From the NCBI GenBank assembly GCA_001600355.1, contig BCJU01000001.1:1633178-1697177 (forward strand): DNA of 64,000 bases, in the 5' to 3' direction. Shown here piece after piece: positions 9,801 to 18,926 of this stretch. The notes under the pieces are model-generated. The model did no database searches. It was not told the DNA's origin and saw nothing but the letters and a program-made list of their open reading frames with translations. The stretch's first letter is position 1. Each line of letters begins with the position of its first letter. The translations under genes and the position numbers were made by a program. Source of the stretch: Meira nashicola (Eukaryota; Basidiomycota; Exobasidiomycetes; Exobasidiales; Brachybasidiaceae).

Positions 9801-12800
9801 CGAGAGGCGTATGAAAGATGGGGTGCGTTGACATTAGTCGTTGCAAGACCTTTGGTAGCCGATGCAACAAACGATAGTGCACAAGACAAGGCTGCTCAAT
9901 GGCATAATTTTGCCGGCTTTTTGGCATCACTCGGAGGTGCATGTGCCCTTGAAAGTTGGCCATCTGTAGAGCATAGCTCAGCAGGCGCCAGTGGAAAAGA
10001 TTCTCCTCTACAATTGATCGAAACATTTGTGCAAGAAATGGTGGACTTACTCGTCTCAGATTCGATATGGGTTCGCGAAAAGGTGAAAGAGACATTGGGT
10101 TCAGACACTTCACCAAGACTGAACGGTGTCTTATTGCGAATGATTCATTCAGTCTTGAGTGACTTCTTTGATAAAGCAACCGGCCAGCCACGCCCTAGTG
10201 ACGTTTACACAGTATTTGTCGAGCACTCCATCACTGTTGTTCAGATGGTTCTAGGCCGAATGACGGAGCCGAACGAATCAACAATCAATGTGGATGTCGG
10301 AGCTCTAATGGTTCTATATGTTGAATATTTAAATGCAATCACTAAACGCGAACAAGCCGCTCGCATTCGTACTTCGATGTGCTTGCTATGCGAAAGCTTT
10401 ATGGAGAAGAAAGCGTTCTTTACCTTTGCAAATGAAGTTCGAGTAAGAAATCGACTGTTCCAAGTATTGTCTGGATGGACAACGGAATCGATTGATGATT
10501 CACAGCCTTCCGAGAAGATTGAACGCCTTCAACGAGAATTGGACATTGTTTGTTTGCGAACTATGTCGATCCTCTTGGACAAATTACCTTTGCTTTTGCC
10601 TGAAGATACACCACTTTTGGATGAAACGGTAGAATGGGCTAAGTCACGCCAATTTTCAACGTACTTTTCCTATTTTATCAAAGTGCTCAATCGAGCTAAA
10701 GCAGTTGAAGATGTTTCTCCAGACGAATACGGGACCACTACTTCGTTACGTAGCCGAGATGGAGGATTGCGCGATGTCGTCAGGCTCAAACGATCTGCTA
10801 TTTTGGCCTTGTCCAATCTACTGGCGTCTAATATAGAAATGGGTTTACATCAATCGCTGCCTTTGGCCTATCAAGAAGATGTTCCATTACGCTCGGCATT
10901 CATGCAGATCATGACAAATGTTCTCAACCAAGGAACCGCTTTCGATCAATTAGAACGTCTGACAGCTACTCAAAAGCCTAACAAATTAGTAGACTTAATT
11001 TGTGAACCAGACTTGCAGCTTGCACTTTCGATTTGTAACGTTTGCAAGGGCTATGACGATGGCGGAATGGATTGCATCCTACTCAATATCTTTGATAGTC
11101 GTGGTGGAATAATACGATTCTTGAAATCAGCAATGCGCGAAGAAATCGATCGAACGCAATCCGAGGAGATGGTCTTTCGATCCAACACATTCCGAACGCA
11201 TCTTCTGTCCACCTTTGGACGCACGCACGGGTACGAGTATTTGCGGACGATAATTGCACCTCTGATCAACGAAATGGCAAACAAACCTCGTGGATATTCC
11301 TTTGAGATTGATTCACAAAAGCTTGACCAAGGTGAAAATGTGGTAGTCAATCAGCACAGATTGGAGGAAATGGCACAAGCTTTCATTGATCAAATATGCT
11401 CGAGTGCACATCGTGTCCCAGCGGTGCTGCGAGAGTTATGTCGACATATTCGACAACTGATGGATCGAAGGTTCCCTGCTTCACGTTATCAGGGTGTTGG
11501 TGGTTTCATCTTCTTGCGTTTCATTAATCCAGCAGTGGTAGCTCCTCAGATCATCGATGTCAATGTCACAAATGCAAGCAAAGAATTGCGTCGTGGATTA
11601 CTTCTGATTAGCAAGATCTTGCAAACATTGGCCAGTAACACTCTCTTTCCGCAACATAAGGAACCTTTTATGACCAGTCTCAATGACTTCTTAAAGCGAA
11701 ACGTTTGGAAAATTACTACATTCTTAGACCAAGTGTCTGATTCACGTACTGACCCCGAACGATTATCAGCAGCAGATCAACCTCTCGGTTTTGGTATTCA
11801 CCCCTTTGGCTATGGAATTGATAACGAAGATCAAACGACTTTGCATCGCTTCATCTATGAAAGCATGGATAAAATTGGCAAGGAACTTTTGACAAGAACG
11901 CCAGCTAATCCACAAAATGGCGAATCTGTTTCAGCTGGAACAGCGTCAACAAGTCCTGCCCCTTCCGTCAACGGCGGAAAGCCGTCGCTTGACGAATCTG
12001 ATTCGCTCTCTCTGCCTTCGGGAGATGGCAAGAAGATCTACGAGCAGCTTTGTATGGTGTTGGCCGAATTGGGGGACTGCAAATCGGTCGAAGAGAATAT
12101 GACGGGAATGGGAACAGAAGCAGGCAATCGACAAGTTCTTCAAGATTTCATGCGTAAATTTCAAGGAAAGAATGTTGACAACGATGTATATCGACAGATA
12201 TTCCGCGAAGGACCACCGAGCAAAGCTGGAAGGCCGGTATTCTACTTTACCATCAATCACCTTGCTTCGCAAACAACGGATTTCGAGTCATTCATTTGTT
12301 ATTTAATGACAACCTTGCAAGGCGTCTTGAATCAGCCGTACGATTTGGTGATTGATCTCACATCCGCTACACCTAGCAACATGGTCCCTCTCCAATGGAT
12401 GAATTATTTTGCTAGTATGGTACCGCCAGAGTTGGCATCAAATCTTCGTACGTGTATCAGTTTTAACGTTAACACCGCTTGCCAGCTTTGGTGCCGACCA
12501 TGGAGAGCACAAAAAGAGCGAGTTGCCAGCGCACCCCGTAATACGATAGTCCATAACGTGCAGTCCAACCTATCGACATACATTTGCCGTTCATTGGCCG
12601 ATTTAGAGGTGCATATCGACAGACGCAATATCGCTCTGGACGCTAGTACGGTTGCGATCAGTACTGCCAAGGAAGAAGCAAGCTTTGATCAAATCACTAT
12701 GGTATGGTACTACCGATCTCTAATTCCGGTCACATTTAAATTGAGTGAAAGTCATTTGCAAATCCAAAGCTTGAAAAATCAAGTTCTCCTGCAAGGAGTT

Positions 12801-15638
12801 ACAGGCTTGATGAATGAAGTTTTCCATTTGGCCGATATCGATGACGTTCGAGCAGTCGCAATCCGAGGCGATGATAATACCTTCTTTGTGACATGTCGTG
12901 GTGGATCAGCTTCATTTTTATTCAATTCTCCCAACAGAGGCGAGATTGTACAAGCTTTACGTCAAGCTCGTGCACGTGTTTCTCGATACGATAGCCCAGC
13001 AAGTCGAACCGAGATCAACCGTACTCTTTTGCCAAGCGATGTGCCGGGAACGTTGCTGAATATGGCTATGTTGAACATCATGTCGCGTGATATACAATTA
13101 CGAACAAGTGCTTATGATCTTCTGTGTGCTTTATCATCAAGCTTCAATTTTGGCGAAAGCAAAGCAAGGAAGAGATTGTTAAGTGCAAAAGGTATTGCAT
13201 TATCTGCCAATACGATGACATTTGTTGCCGAATTGAGCAAAGATTTTTCCGTTGCAGCACCTGGTGTTACTTTGGAATTCTTATTGTCCTTCTTTGAGGG
13301 CTTTGAGCGGTCTCCAACTTCACAAAAGATCATGTGCTTGCAATACATGGCGCCTTGGCTATCAAATTTAGTCATGTTTGTCCATACCGGTCGGGAACAA
13401 CAACGTGAATATCAAAAACGTATAAAAGAGATCTTGGCTCAATTGATCGCAATCACAGTGAAGGAAAGCGATATGTATGCGGTTATGCAGCGTACAGTAT
13501 GGCCTCTATTTAGCAAGCTTGACGATTTGGTTCCGATCATTTTGGATGTCTTTTCAGAAGCTGCAATGGATTCAGGTTTGCACACCGAACGATTTGAGGC
13601 AGTTTTGGATACGATGGTCTCTTTCTCTTCTATCAATCTACGTGGTAAATTATTGGCAAAACTACGTCGAGCGATTGCAAAGACGTCACAAAATTCCACT
13701 GCTGGACAATTACACGAGAATCCAGCCTGGAAAGAAATTGCTACGTTGATGCGGATGAATATGGTCCTTTCATTCAGTGGTAAGCTTGAGACTCAACTCT
13801 ACCTACCCGAATTGCTTCACGTCACTCTCTTGCTTGCAGGCATTGGTGAAAATGCGACTAGGTTTGCTGTGCATGGAACTGTGGTCAATCTTCTTCATTC
13901 TTTGTGCACCGAAAATGCAGTACTACGTGATCAGAAGAGCATCGTTGCGGCTTCATCAACTCCAGCTCGCAAAGGAGAGGAAAGTGATTTCGAATCTCCT
14001 TTAGTTGGTAAATCGATCAGCGAGGCAACTACAACAAAATTGGAATCTCTCTTACATAGATTGTCGGAGAATGATTGCTTGGCATTATTTGGATTACCTC
14101 CTGCTGATGGTGCATTGCTTGCTGTAACATCGGATCTATCACCTACAGCCATTCGAGACAGTCCGAGCAACGAAGAGATTGGAAAATTGGCGATGATGTT
14201 GTATGGTATCACTGATCTAGCTGCTCCTACCATTGATACAGCAAATGCTTGGCGTGCAAGAATGACAAGCTTGGTGACCAGTAAGGCATTCCAATACAAC
14301 CCACTCATTCAAGCACGAGCGTTCATTTTATTGGGATGTTTGGCCGACTTGACTGGATCGATGCTGGAATCTCAATTAAAGATTGTTCAATCGCCACAAG
14401 ATTCGGCAGCAACCGTTTTGGCTTTCGAAGTGGATGATGACCTACTCTATCAAATCTTGGTATCACTTCGCGGAAGTATTCTCGAATGGTCTTCGATGGG
14501 AAATGATTCGCCAATCGTGAGCATTGTGACATGTTTGAGTAAAGTAGTTCGTATTTTGCCAGATCAATCACGCTATTTGGCTCAAATGTTTTGGTTGGGT
14601 GTGTCGATAATTCAATATGGACATATTCCTCTTTTCAAATCTGGTGTTGATTTAATGAATGCAACGGTCAAGTCAATCTGTTCCAGAAAATTGCCGGAAA
14701 AGTACAAGACAGACTTGTTTGCGTTTTTGCTCGATGGAAGATACGATTTCCGTGAATCAGCTTGTCGCTTAGACGATGAAACGGGTGTTGACTTTGAGAT
14801 CAATTTCGGGTTCGGTATTGCGGCCTTGTTGGTCAAGGGTTTGAGGCATCCGACTACGTGTGATGCAACAATTGAACTTTTGCAAACTATGTTACGTAAC
14901 ACTGCTACTGATGCAGAGGGAAAGGTTTTATCGTTGAGCGGAAGAATTTCGATTGAACAGCTCGGAATATTTATCGCACTTTTACCCACCGCAACTAAAC
15001 CGGAGGAATTTGGCAAATTGTTATCGATGGCTGGCGTTCCAGAAATCACGGCAAGCCAAGCTGTAGAACAACGCAAAAACAGTATCTTCTACCCAATGTT
15101 ATCGTCTAGCAAACAAAAAGATCTGGCAATTCCTTCAACGGCATCGCCTAATTCTTCGCCTGAAGGAGAAAGTAGCATTGGTCTTTTCAAATACCTTGCA
15201 CCGATGGAGAATAATATTGCCTTATTGGTCGTCACTTTATTATCTGCTCTACTGCAACAAAGTAGCGTTTCTGATGCAGAAAGACAATTGTTATTTAACT
15301 TTTTGGCCGATAGTGCACGTCAAGTTCCAGCAATCGTTTCAATCTTGTACGATTTCTTGTTGCCCAGTATGAGAGAAGTATATTTGAACAGTCAAAATGA
15401 ATCAATAGTTCGATCGGTTGATGTGATTGCTCAAATTGCAACTTCAGAGCCAATCTTTCAATTACAAGTACAAGAAACCAAGAGAAGAGGAGGAGCTGAA
15501 GCTTATTTGGACGAAAGTGGTTATGCTTGCCTTTTGGATTGCGGTAGCTTTATTCCATTGAAAGAAGCAAGGAGGGTTGCTTTGGCCAAATTATCTGCGG
15601 CTTTATTGAGCGGATTGATCGATGCAGGTACCGCATAA
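6858..15638 (+). CDS. IRA1: Ras GTPase-activating protein, Ira / neurofibromin family
   Basis: A 2926-residue intronless protein of the Ira1/Ira2/NF1 family, which stimulates GTP hydrolysis by Ras and so lowers cAMP/PKA signalling. The first ATG is at 6858; the frame is open 24 nt further, but only from a TTG. In order: a Ser/His/Gly-rich disordered N-terminus (1-130); a long helical-repeat region; the central GAP-related domain at about 1390-1640, with the arginine finger R1441 in VFRSN and the FLRFINP motif at 1552-1558; a Sec14/CRAL-TRIO-like lobe at about 1790-1900 (GRPVFYFTINHLA) followed by a PH-like segment (YYRSLIPVTFKLSE); and a C-terminal helical-repeat region. Size is between human NF1 and yeast Ira proteins. 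Both catalytic signatures are intact, so it should be active. Confidence 0.96.
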   Translation: MSYPNDQAQMNANSSGMHSHSYSHSHHANQSTMSGKGSISSAMMHNNPSNTSTGGTIGGVYSIGSSSVQEKSAYASAQRQSLSSLVVDGGSSLNGVGVVGAGTSVATGNTGASFQAGISTSQTLIASIVERLEKRLPHLTGETLVAMERDELIRSSVANLVSHSRFQISIVLREILQRLESLNKTSQTIVDDRLGLQLMQSQLFMLEVLVSCLIRSWKASIQDDATQKATFGGMSGENEADSIRRGWKDPPALDDALAKQVMAVMSFYLRQMSIREDSHIVAHSTEGRGAAALEKLKGKEDDTEGSVESTFLLNLCLSHGTGLFVLHPAFPAERPPFEIEDKSDSTQLPSFIPNASQSVISPQFVNEVDQAENSSLYAQNIYRQAAQVMFFISSSNWPVVFARIRNRLTYLSTTSEEAPITTELRLIECSNLQRSRLNSVLQELCNSFTHLKKPAQQMVAQVLRRGIWTWIQYNPSEFAFTHSSQKRLEGGADVLFDLVYPLAESTRKKHAFWPMLTSLLLLCPDAINKIAHGDVRKSSNIGKKGAFLDALRKGLRNSKLNDISAVCCIDICNAASCTTLADTGLRIIASDIEADLQERIFDSRKFPSISPQSIDTALMIDAFVAFFRLDPQRTVRDLVHQLMNDGQPITCKIVLVKSMVRIASEQKHLPWHPEITLLYPHISLSLRSTFKDLVYRLRKGDTDTIARRGKQKISMQDESVARLELLSSILQLWGIDLNASMYGLREDGATHFSSLAKGGSIFDDEVIFRNANQIDNMLSLLYAVTRSTLSNDLWFMHARSSDIIDQGLNSLVINSPGKSIEASLAITTDFSRHLAENLASSSSPVAQRHWLPLLQSALARKIILYNRAEARSLNDDPATRPYLPSVREIELEQEMLERALLLTICSVETSICSAGLRACALLAKYRRTATPLYTFSEDWTRLYEELGSLNTGQPGRIAQQKRIGACLRDAPFCSHAIVQAWREAYERWGALTLVVARPLVADATNDSAQDKAAQWHNFAGFLASLGGACALESWPSVEHSSAGASGKDSPLQLIETFVQEMVDLLVSDSIWVREKVKETLGSDTSPRLNGVLLRMIHSVLSDFFDKATGQPRPSDVYTVFVEHSITVVQMVLGRMTEPNESTINVDVGALMVLYVEYLNAITKREQAARIRTSMCLLCESFMEKKAFFTFANEVRVRNRLFQVLSGWTTESIDDSQPSEKIERLQRELDIVCLRTMSILLDKLPLLLPEDTPLLDETVEWAKSRQFSTYFSYFIKVLNRAKAVEDVSPDEYGTTTSLRSRDGGLRDVVRLKRSAILALSNLLASNIEMGLHQSLPLAYQEDVPLRSAFMQIMTNVLNQGTAFDQLERLTATQKPNKLVDLICEPDLQLALSICNVCKGYDDGGMDCILLNIFDSRGGIIRFLKSAMREEIDRTQSEEMVFRSNTFRTHLLSTFGRTHGYEYLRTIIAPLINEMANKPRGYSFEIDSQKLDQGENVVVNQHRLEEMAQAFIDQICSSAHRVPAVLRELCRHIRQLMDRRFPASRYQGVGGFIFLRFINPAVVAPQIIDVNVTNASKELRRGLLLISKILQTLASNTLFPQHKEPFMTSLNDFLKRNVWKITTFLDQVSDSRTDPERLSAADQPLGFGIHPFGYGIDNEDQTTLHRFIYESMDKIGKELLTRTPANPQNGESVSAGTASTSPAPSVNGGKPSLDESDSLSLPSGDGKKIYEQLCMVLAELGDCKSVEENMTGMGTEAGNRQVLQDFMRKFQGKNVDNDVYRQIFREGPPSKAGRPVFYFTINHLASQTTDFESFICYLMTTLQGVLNQPYDLVIDLTSATPSNMVPLQWMNYFASMVPPELASNLRTCISFNVNTACQLWCRPWRAQKERVASAPRNTIVHNVQSNLSTYICRSLADLEVHIDRRNIALDASTVAISTAKEEASFDQITMVWYYRSLIPVTFKLSESHLQIQSLKNQVLLQGVTGLMNEVFHLADIDDVRAVAIRGDDNTFFVTCRGGSASFLFNSPNRGEIVQALRQARARVSRYDSPASRTEINRTLLPSDVPGTLLNMAMLNIMSRDIQLRTSAYDLLCALSSSFNFGESKARKRLLSAKGIALSANTMTFVAELSKDFSVAAPGVTLEFLLSFFEGFERSPTSQKIMCLQYMAPWLSNLVMFVHTGREQQREYQKRIKEILAQLIAITVKESDMYAVMQRTVWPLFSKLDDLVPIILDVFSEAAMDSGLHTERFEAVLDTMVSFSSINLRGKLLAKLRRAIAKTSQNSTAGQLHENPAWKEIATLMRMNMVLSFSGKLETQLYLPELLHVTLLLAGIGENATRFAVHGTVVNLLHSLCTENAVLRDQKSIVAASSTPARKGEESDFESPLVGKSISEATTTKLESLLHRLSENDCLALFGLPPADGALLAVTSDLSPTAIRDSPSNEEIGKLAMMLYGITDLAAPTIDTANAWRARMTSLVTSKAFQYNPLIQARAFILLGCLADLTGSMLESQLKIVQSPQDSAATVLAFEVDDDLLYQILVSLRGSILEWSSMGNDSPIVSIVTCLSKVVRILPDQSRYLAQMFWLGVSIIQYGHIPLFKSGVDLMNATVKSICSRKLPEKYKTDLFAFLLDGRYDFRESACRLDDETGVDFEINFGFGIAALLVKGLRHPTTCDATIELLQTMLRNTATDAEGKVLSLSGRISIEQLGIFIALLPTATKPEEFGKLLSMAGVPEITASQAVEQRKNSIFYPMLSSSKQKDLAIPSTASPNSSPEGESSIGLFKYLAPMENNIALLVVTLLSALLQQSSVSDAERQLLFNFLADSARQVPAIVSILYDFLLPSMREVYLNSQNESIVRSVDVIAQIATSEPIFQLQVQETKRRGGAEAYLDESGYACLLDCGSFIPLKEARRVALAKLSAALLSGLIDAGTA

Positions 15639-15947
15639 ACGGATATATCAAATAAATTAAAGATTTTTTCTATGCATTCTCATACCCTTTTTCATAATTT
15701 TTCTTTATTGCTAATCTTCTATGAATTGTGTACACTATCAATTGTCGTCTTTAATCATCATATAGGTTGTGTTGAAATGGGTGTGTAGTTTACGCGTGTA
15801 TGCATACATTTAGCAGACGACTTTTTAGCGTTGGAGAACGGGGGGAAGAAAAAGTAAAAGAAAGCTAAAATTTGTTAATGTCATCAATCTTCCTAACCAC
15901 AATCTAGCCTTGTATGCCAAGAGAGAAAGTAGCTTCTCACACACAAG
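15639..15947. promoter_or_regulatory. IRA 3' flank and COX20 promoter
   Basis: A 309-bp interval. It contains a degenerate version of the motif series seen before IRA and the gene at 23476: GTAGTTTACGCG near 15785-15796, TATGCATAC near 15800 and TTTTTAGCG at 15822-15830. Nothing else was recognised. Confidence 0.45.
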
Positions 15948-16370
15948 ATGGCAATGCCCCTTACAGAAACCAAAGAGGTAGATGATACGCCATCTCAGCT
16001 ACATCAACAAATAGCTACACCTCCAGTTCCAACTTCAACATGGGATTCATTGAAATCACTCTCATTTTCCAATCAATTCAAACGATTAACAGAAGGCAAA
16101 ATCCCATGCGAACGTAATAGTCTTTTATTAGGAATTGGGACGGGTGCAGCTGTTTTTGCAGTAGGACTTGTAGCAAGAAGAGGATTAAAATCAAGTTCAA
16201 ATTGGGGTGTTGGAGCGGGAGTTTTTGTTACTTTAGCTTCTTTTGAAACTTGTAGATCTGCACGTAAAGCTGAAGCAAAAAGAATGAAAGTTATCGTAGA
16301 AGATTTTCAAAGGAAAAGAGGAACGGGAGCAGATAATTCCCAGATTGATAATAAACAAGCAAGTCCTTAG
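15948..16370 (+). CDS. COX20: Cytochrome c oxidase assembly protein COX20-like
   Basis: A 140-residue protein matching the Cox20/FAM36A family, an inner-membrane chaperone that binds newly made Cox2 and presents it for processing and copper insertion. The diagnostic region is residues 50-115. It has KIPCERNSLLLGIGTGAAVF, a first membrane segment (about 58-77), a short basic turn with Arg-Arg, a second membrane segment beginning SNWGVGAGVFVTLASFETC, and then a basic tail (RKAEAKRMKVIVEDFQRKR). The two-helix hairpin with C-terminal charged helix and the length fit the family. The N-terminal ~45 residues are polar and variable. The gene is intronless and starts at ATG 15948. Confidence 0.85.
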   Translation: MAMPLTETKEVDDTPSQLHQQIATPPVPTSTWDSLKSLSFSNQFKRLTEGKIPCERNSLLLGIGTGAAVFAVGLVARRGLKSSSNWGVGAGVFVTLASFETCRSARKAEAKRMKVIVEDFQRKRGTGADNSQIDNKQASP

Positions 16371-17102
16371 AAATAACGACATGTCTTCGGCAAACGAATG
16401 CATGGAAGAAGTCAGAATGCAAACAAGATTTTGATATAGGGAGTGAGAAGGATTTTGATCTCAAAGTTCAGGTACATGCAAAAGGAAACAAATTTCTCGG
16501 GGTCAGTGACAACCTTCTCAATGTGGAATTAAATATTGTCATGCTTTGGGTTCAAATTACCGAGCCTTCACGCATGATGGATCTCAAATCGCTTTTGGAT
16601 CGACTAAGGGAATGCCAAAATAAACCTTCAGCAGACTATACCAAAGGTCATGAGGTCTCGAAAGTACGGCTTTTAATCTTTTGGAATGTTCTTCTGACAA
16701 ACAGGGCTTGGCATTTGGTGCAGCAAGTAAGGTACTAAATATAGGACTTCCATTCCGCATTTTGAGACTTTTGAGCGATTGACCCTATTCCTCGGAAGCG
16801 TTTTCTACAAACTAATAGGAGGGTACATGGCAAAATGCCATTGTTACACACAGATATAAATCGAAAGCATGTGTAACAATGTCTGCCATATTCATTGAGG
16901 GATTTTATTCTAATCTTTTGGCCCCTTTAATCGGCTGAGAGATTTTGGTGAATCGTCTGACGCCAACCATGAGCAGATGGCGTATAGGAGAGTGAAGGTT
17001 CCAAGGGTGAAGTGAGGGTCTTGTTGAACTTATATTGTCTATCTTTCTAAATTCTGATTCAGTACCATCATCCAAATTTTTCTCGTATCAAAATAAGTCG
17101 GA
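16371..17102. other. Intergenic stretch without a recognised gene
   Basis: This 732-bp stretch lies between COX20 and the cysteine-rich secreted gene. Short open frames here (for example 16523-16738, +) show no domain, signal peptide or coding bias I could support. It presumably contains the COX20 3' UTR and the promoter of the next gene. Confidence 0.5.
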
Positions 17103-17434
17103 ATGCTTCCCTTCTCAATCAGGCGCCATTTACTTCTTATGGCGATAATTCTAATATGCTTTGATGTAGTTTTTTCTGACGTGGTCAAAGTCTCACAAAA
17201 ACGTTCACAAAACCCTTTAAGTAAGAGGGATGGCATGATAGCTTGCACGAATCAGTAAGTTTCAATAGAAATAAAGATTTCGTTCGTTCACGTCTGATTG
17301 ACTTCTTTTTGATTATGACATTTTTTAGACAAAATTGTATGACTCAAGCCGAGTGCAATTCAAAAAGCGGTAGTGAAGGAAAATGCAACTTTACATGTTC
17401 AAGTGGACAAATGTGTTGCAGACACTGTAGCTGA
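17103..17434 (+). CDS. Small secreted cysteine-rich protein (two exons), novel
   Basis: A gene I assembled from splice signals. Exon 1 is 17103-17254; a 74-nt intron (17255-17328) has a GTAAGT donor and a T-rich tract ending TTTTTTAG; exon 2 is 17329-17434. The 85-residue product has a signal-peptide-like N-terminus: basic IRR, then the hydrophobic run LLLMAIILICF at residues 10-20. It also has a Kex2-type Lys-Arg at 41-42. The 43 residues after it carry eight cysteines, spaced C-x5-C-x5-C-x9-C-x3-C-x5-CC-x2-C. The joined frame stays open exactly across the intron and the cysteines fall on both sides of the junction, which argues for a real gene. I recognise no named family. A cystine-stabilised secreted peptide, antimicrobial or effector-like, is inferred from architecture only. 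Confidence 0.6.
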
Positions 17435-17832
17435 TTCAAAACTTGCTATCAGGATTGAAATCATGGTTCTTTTCGATTATTTTTCCTCTTTGCTCTTTCC
17501 CTTATCCTCATTAATACGTTATTTACTCCCTTTGTTCCGCTAATACCGAACCAATATATCAGGTCATTGTTTTTGATGCTAGAGTGATTCCCAAGAAAAG
17601 AAGAGAAAGGCATGAGTATATGCGGATTTTCTTCTAAAATTAGTCTATATGCCCTCTTACTGAGAACCCACCCCCGCGCTTGGTTTTTTTTGTTTTTAGG
17701 CGTTCTGGGAAAAAAGGGTTGGTTAATAAGCAAGCCTCCACCGAAGAAGAGAAGAAATGTAGCAAAGCAATCCTTCTCAACACCATCACTTTTCTTCAAA
17801 TTTCTAGCGGATCATACGAAAACCTCAACAAG
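17435..17832. other. Intergenic between cysteine-rich gene and NDUFAF3
   Basis: A 398-bp interval with no supported gene. The open frame that precedes the NDUFAF3 ATG (from about 17680) lacks any conserved sequence and is taken as leader. Confidence 0.5.
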
Positions 17833-18686
17833 ATGGCATCAAGGCAAACACAAATAGTGAGAGCTATTCGTGCGAGTAGCAGAAATATCCCATCACAGAG
17901 GACATGCACTCTTACCAATACGGCAATAACATCACATGCTTCATTAAAGACTAGTCTAGGGCGCTCATCTTTTACAAACCCTGGCAGAGGGTTTCATATA
18001 AGCTCGAAAGCCTTGCGGGATGAGCGTGACCCGGGTGGGAAGCCAATTCCGACTGATGGAAGCTATAGGACGGTGTATGAGTGAGTGTTGTGAAGTTGAT
18101 GATTTACATTGATTTGAATGTTAACCTTTCCTCCTGTCCTTCTTCCAGCGATTTTAATAATATTACAGCATCAGATGATCCTCAATTATCCGTTCGAAGT
18201 ATGGGAGATTCAAATTTCACTCTATCAGATGGTTTGGTTTGCAGAACGCCAATTATTATGATACAAAAACAAGTGATGCTTTGGGATGCACCACTTTTAT
18301 CCCACGATAAAGATTCAAATGCAATCGTTATGCCTTCCGGTGTAGGATGGGAAGATTGGACTGATGACGTTTGGCGTGTATTTGAAGTTGCAAGTCCTAG
18401 ACCAGGTGAGTGATAATTTTCGACTCAGACATAAATGACTAATGCTGACTAGTAGTATCTTTTGGTAGAAATTATCATCTTTGGTACCGGAAAAACAGTT
18501 TTACCGCCTCCTCCAAAGATTCGAAAATATTTAAACAGCCTTGGAATTCAAATAGAAGCTCATGATACAAGAAATGCTTGTTCTACCTACAATTTACTCA
18601 ACGAAGAACAGAGAATGGTTGCAGCTGCTCTTCTACCGAACGTAAGACAAACGACGAAGCGAGTCAAAACATCTGAACAGCCTTAA
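17833..18686 (+). CDS. NDUFAF3: Mitochondrial complex I assembly factor NDUFAF3-like (DUF498), three exons
   Basis: Assembled from three exons: 17833-18080, 18149-18405 and 18469-18686. Introns of 68 and 63 nt both have GTGAGT donors and AG acceptors, and the join gives a continuous 240-residue frame. The N-terminal ~65 residues are rich in Arg, Ser and Thr without acidic residues, a mitochondrial presequence (ending near the GFHISS segment). The remainder is a DUF498/Mth938-type fold. It has FTLSDGLVCRTPIIMIQKQVMLWDAP, then EIIIFGTGKTVLPPPPKIRKYLNSLGIQIEAHDTRNACSTYNLLNEEQRMVAAAL in pieces separated by the second intron. The FGTG(K) motif and the NACSTYNLL...R.VAAALLP ending are characteristic. 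Family members help assemble the Q-module of complex I. That this fungus has complex I is inferred from the gene's presence. Confidence 0.92.
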
Positions 18687-18926
18687 ATCACACTTACACC
18701 TCAGACTACATCAATCAAACAAGGGCTCCCGAAAGTATAATCGTAATCAATCATGAACGATATATGTGTAACAGTATGCTTTATATAAAAAGATGATTTG
18801 ATGCCCTAGGTGGCGGACACTATGATGAAAGTTATCTCGACAAGATACTCTAGATAAAACAGAGTCATAGACGGAAGTTGAGTTGATTTGATTGAGAACA
18901 CAAGAAGCTATCCCCTTTCGAATCGC

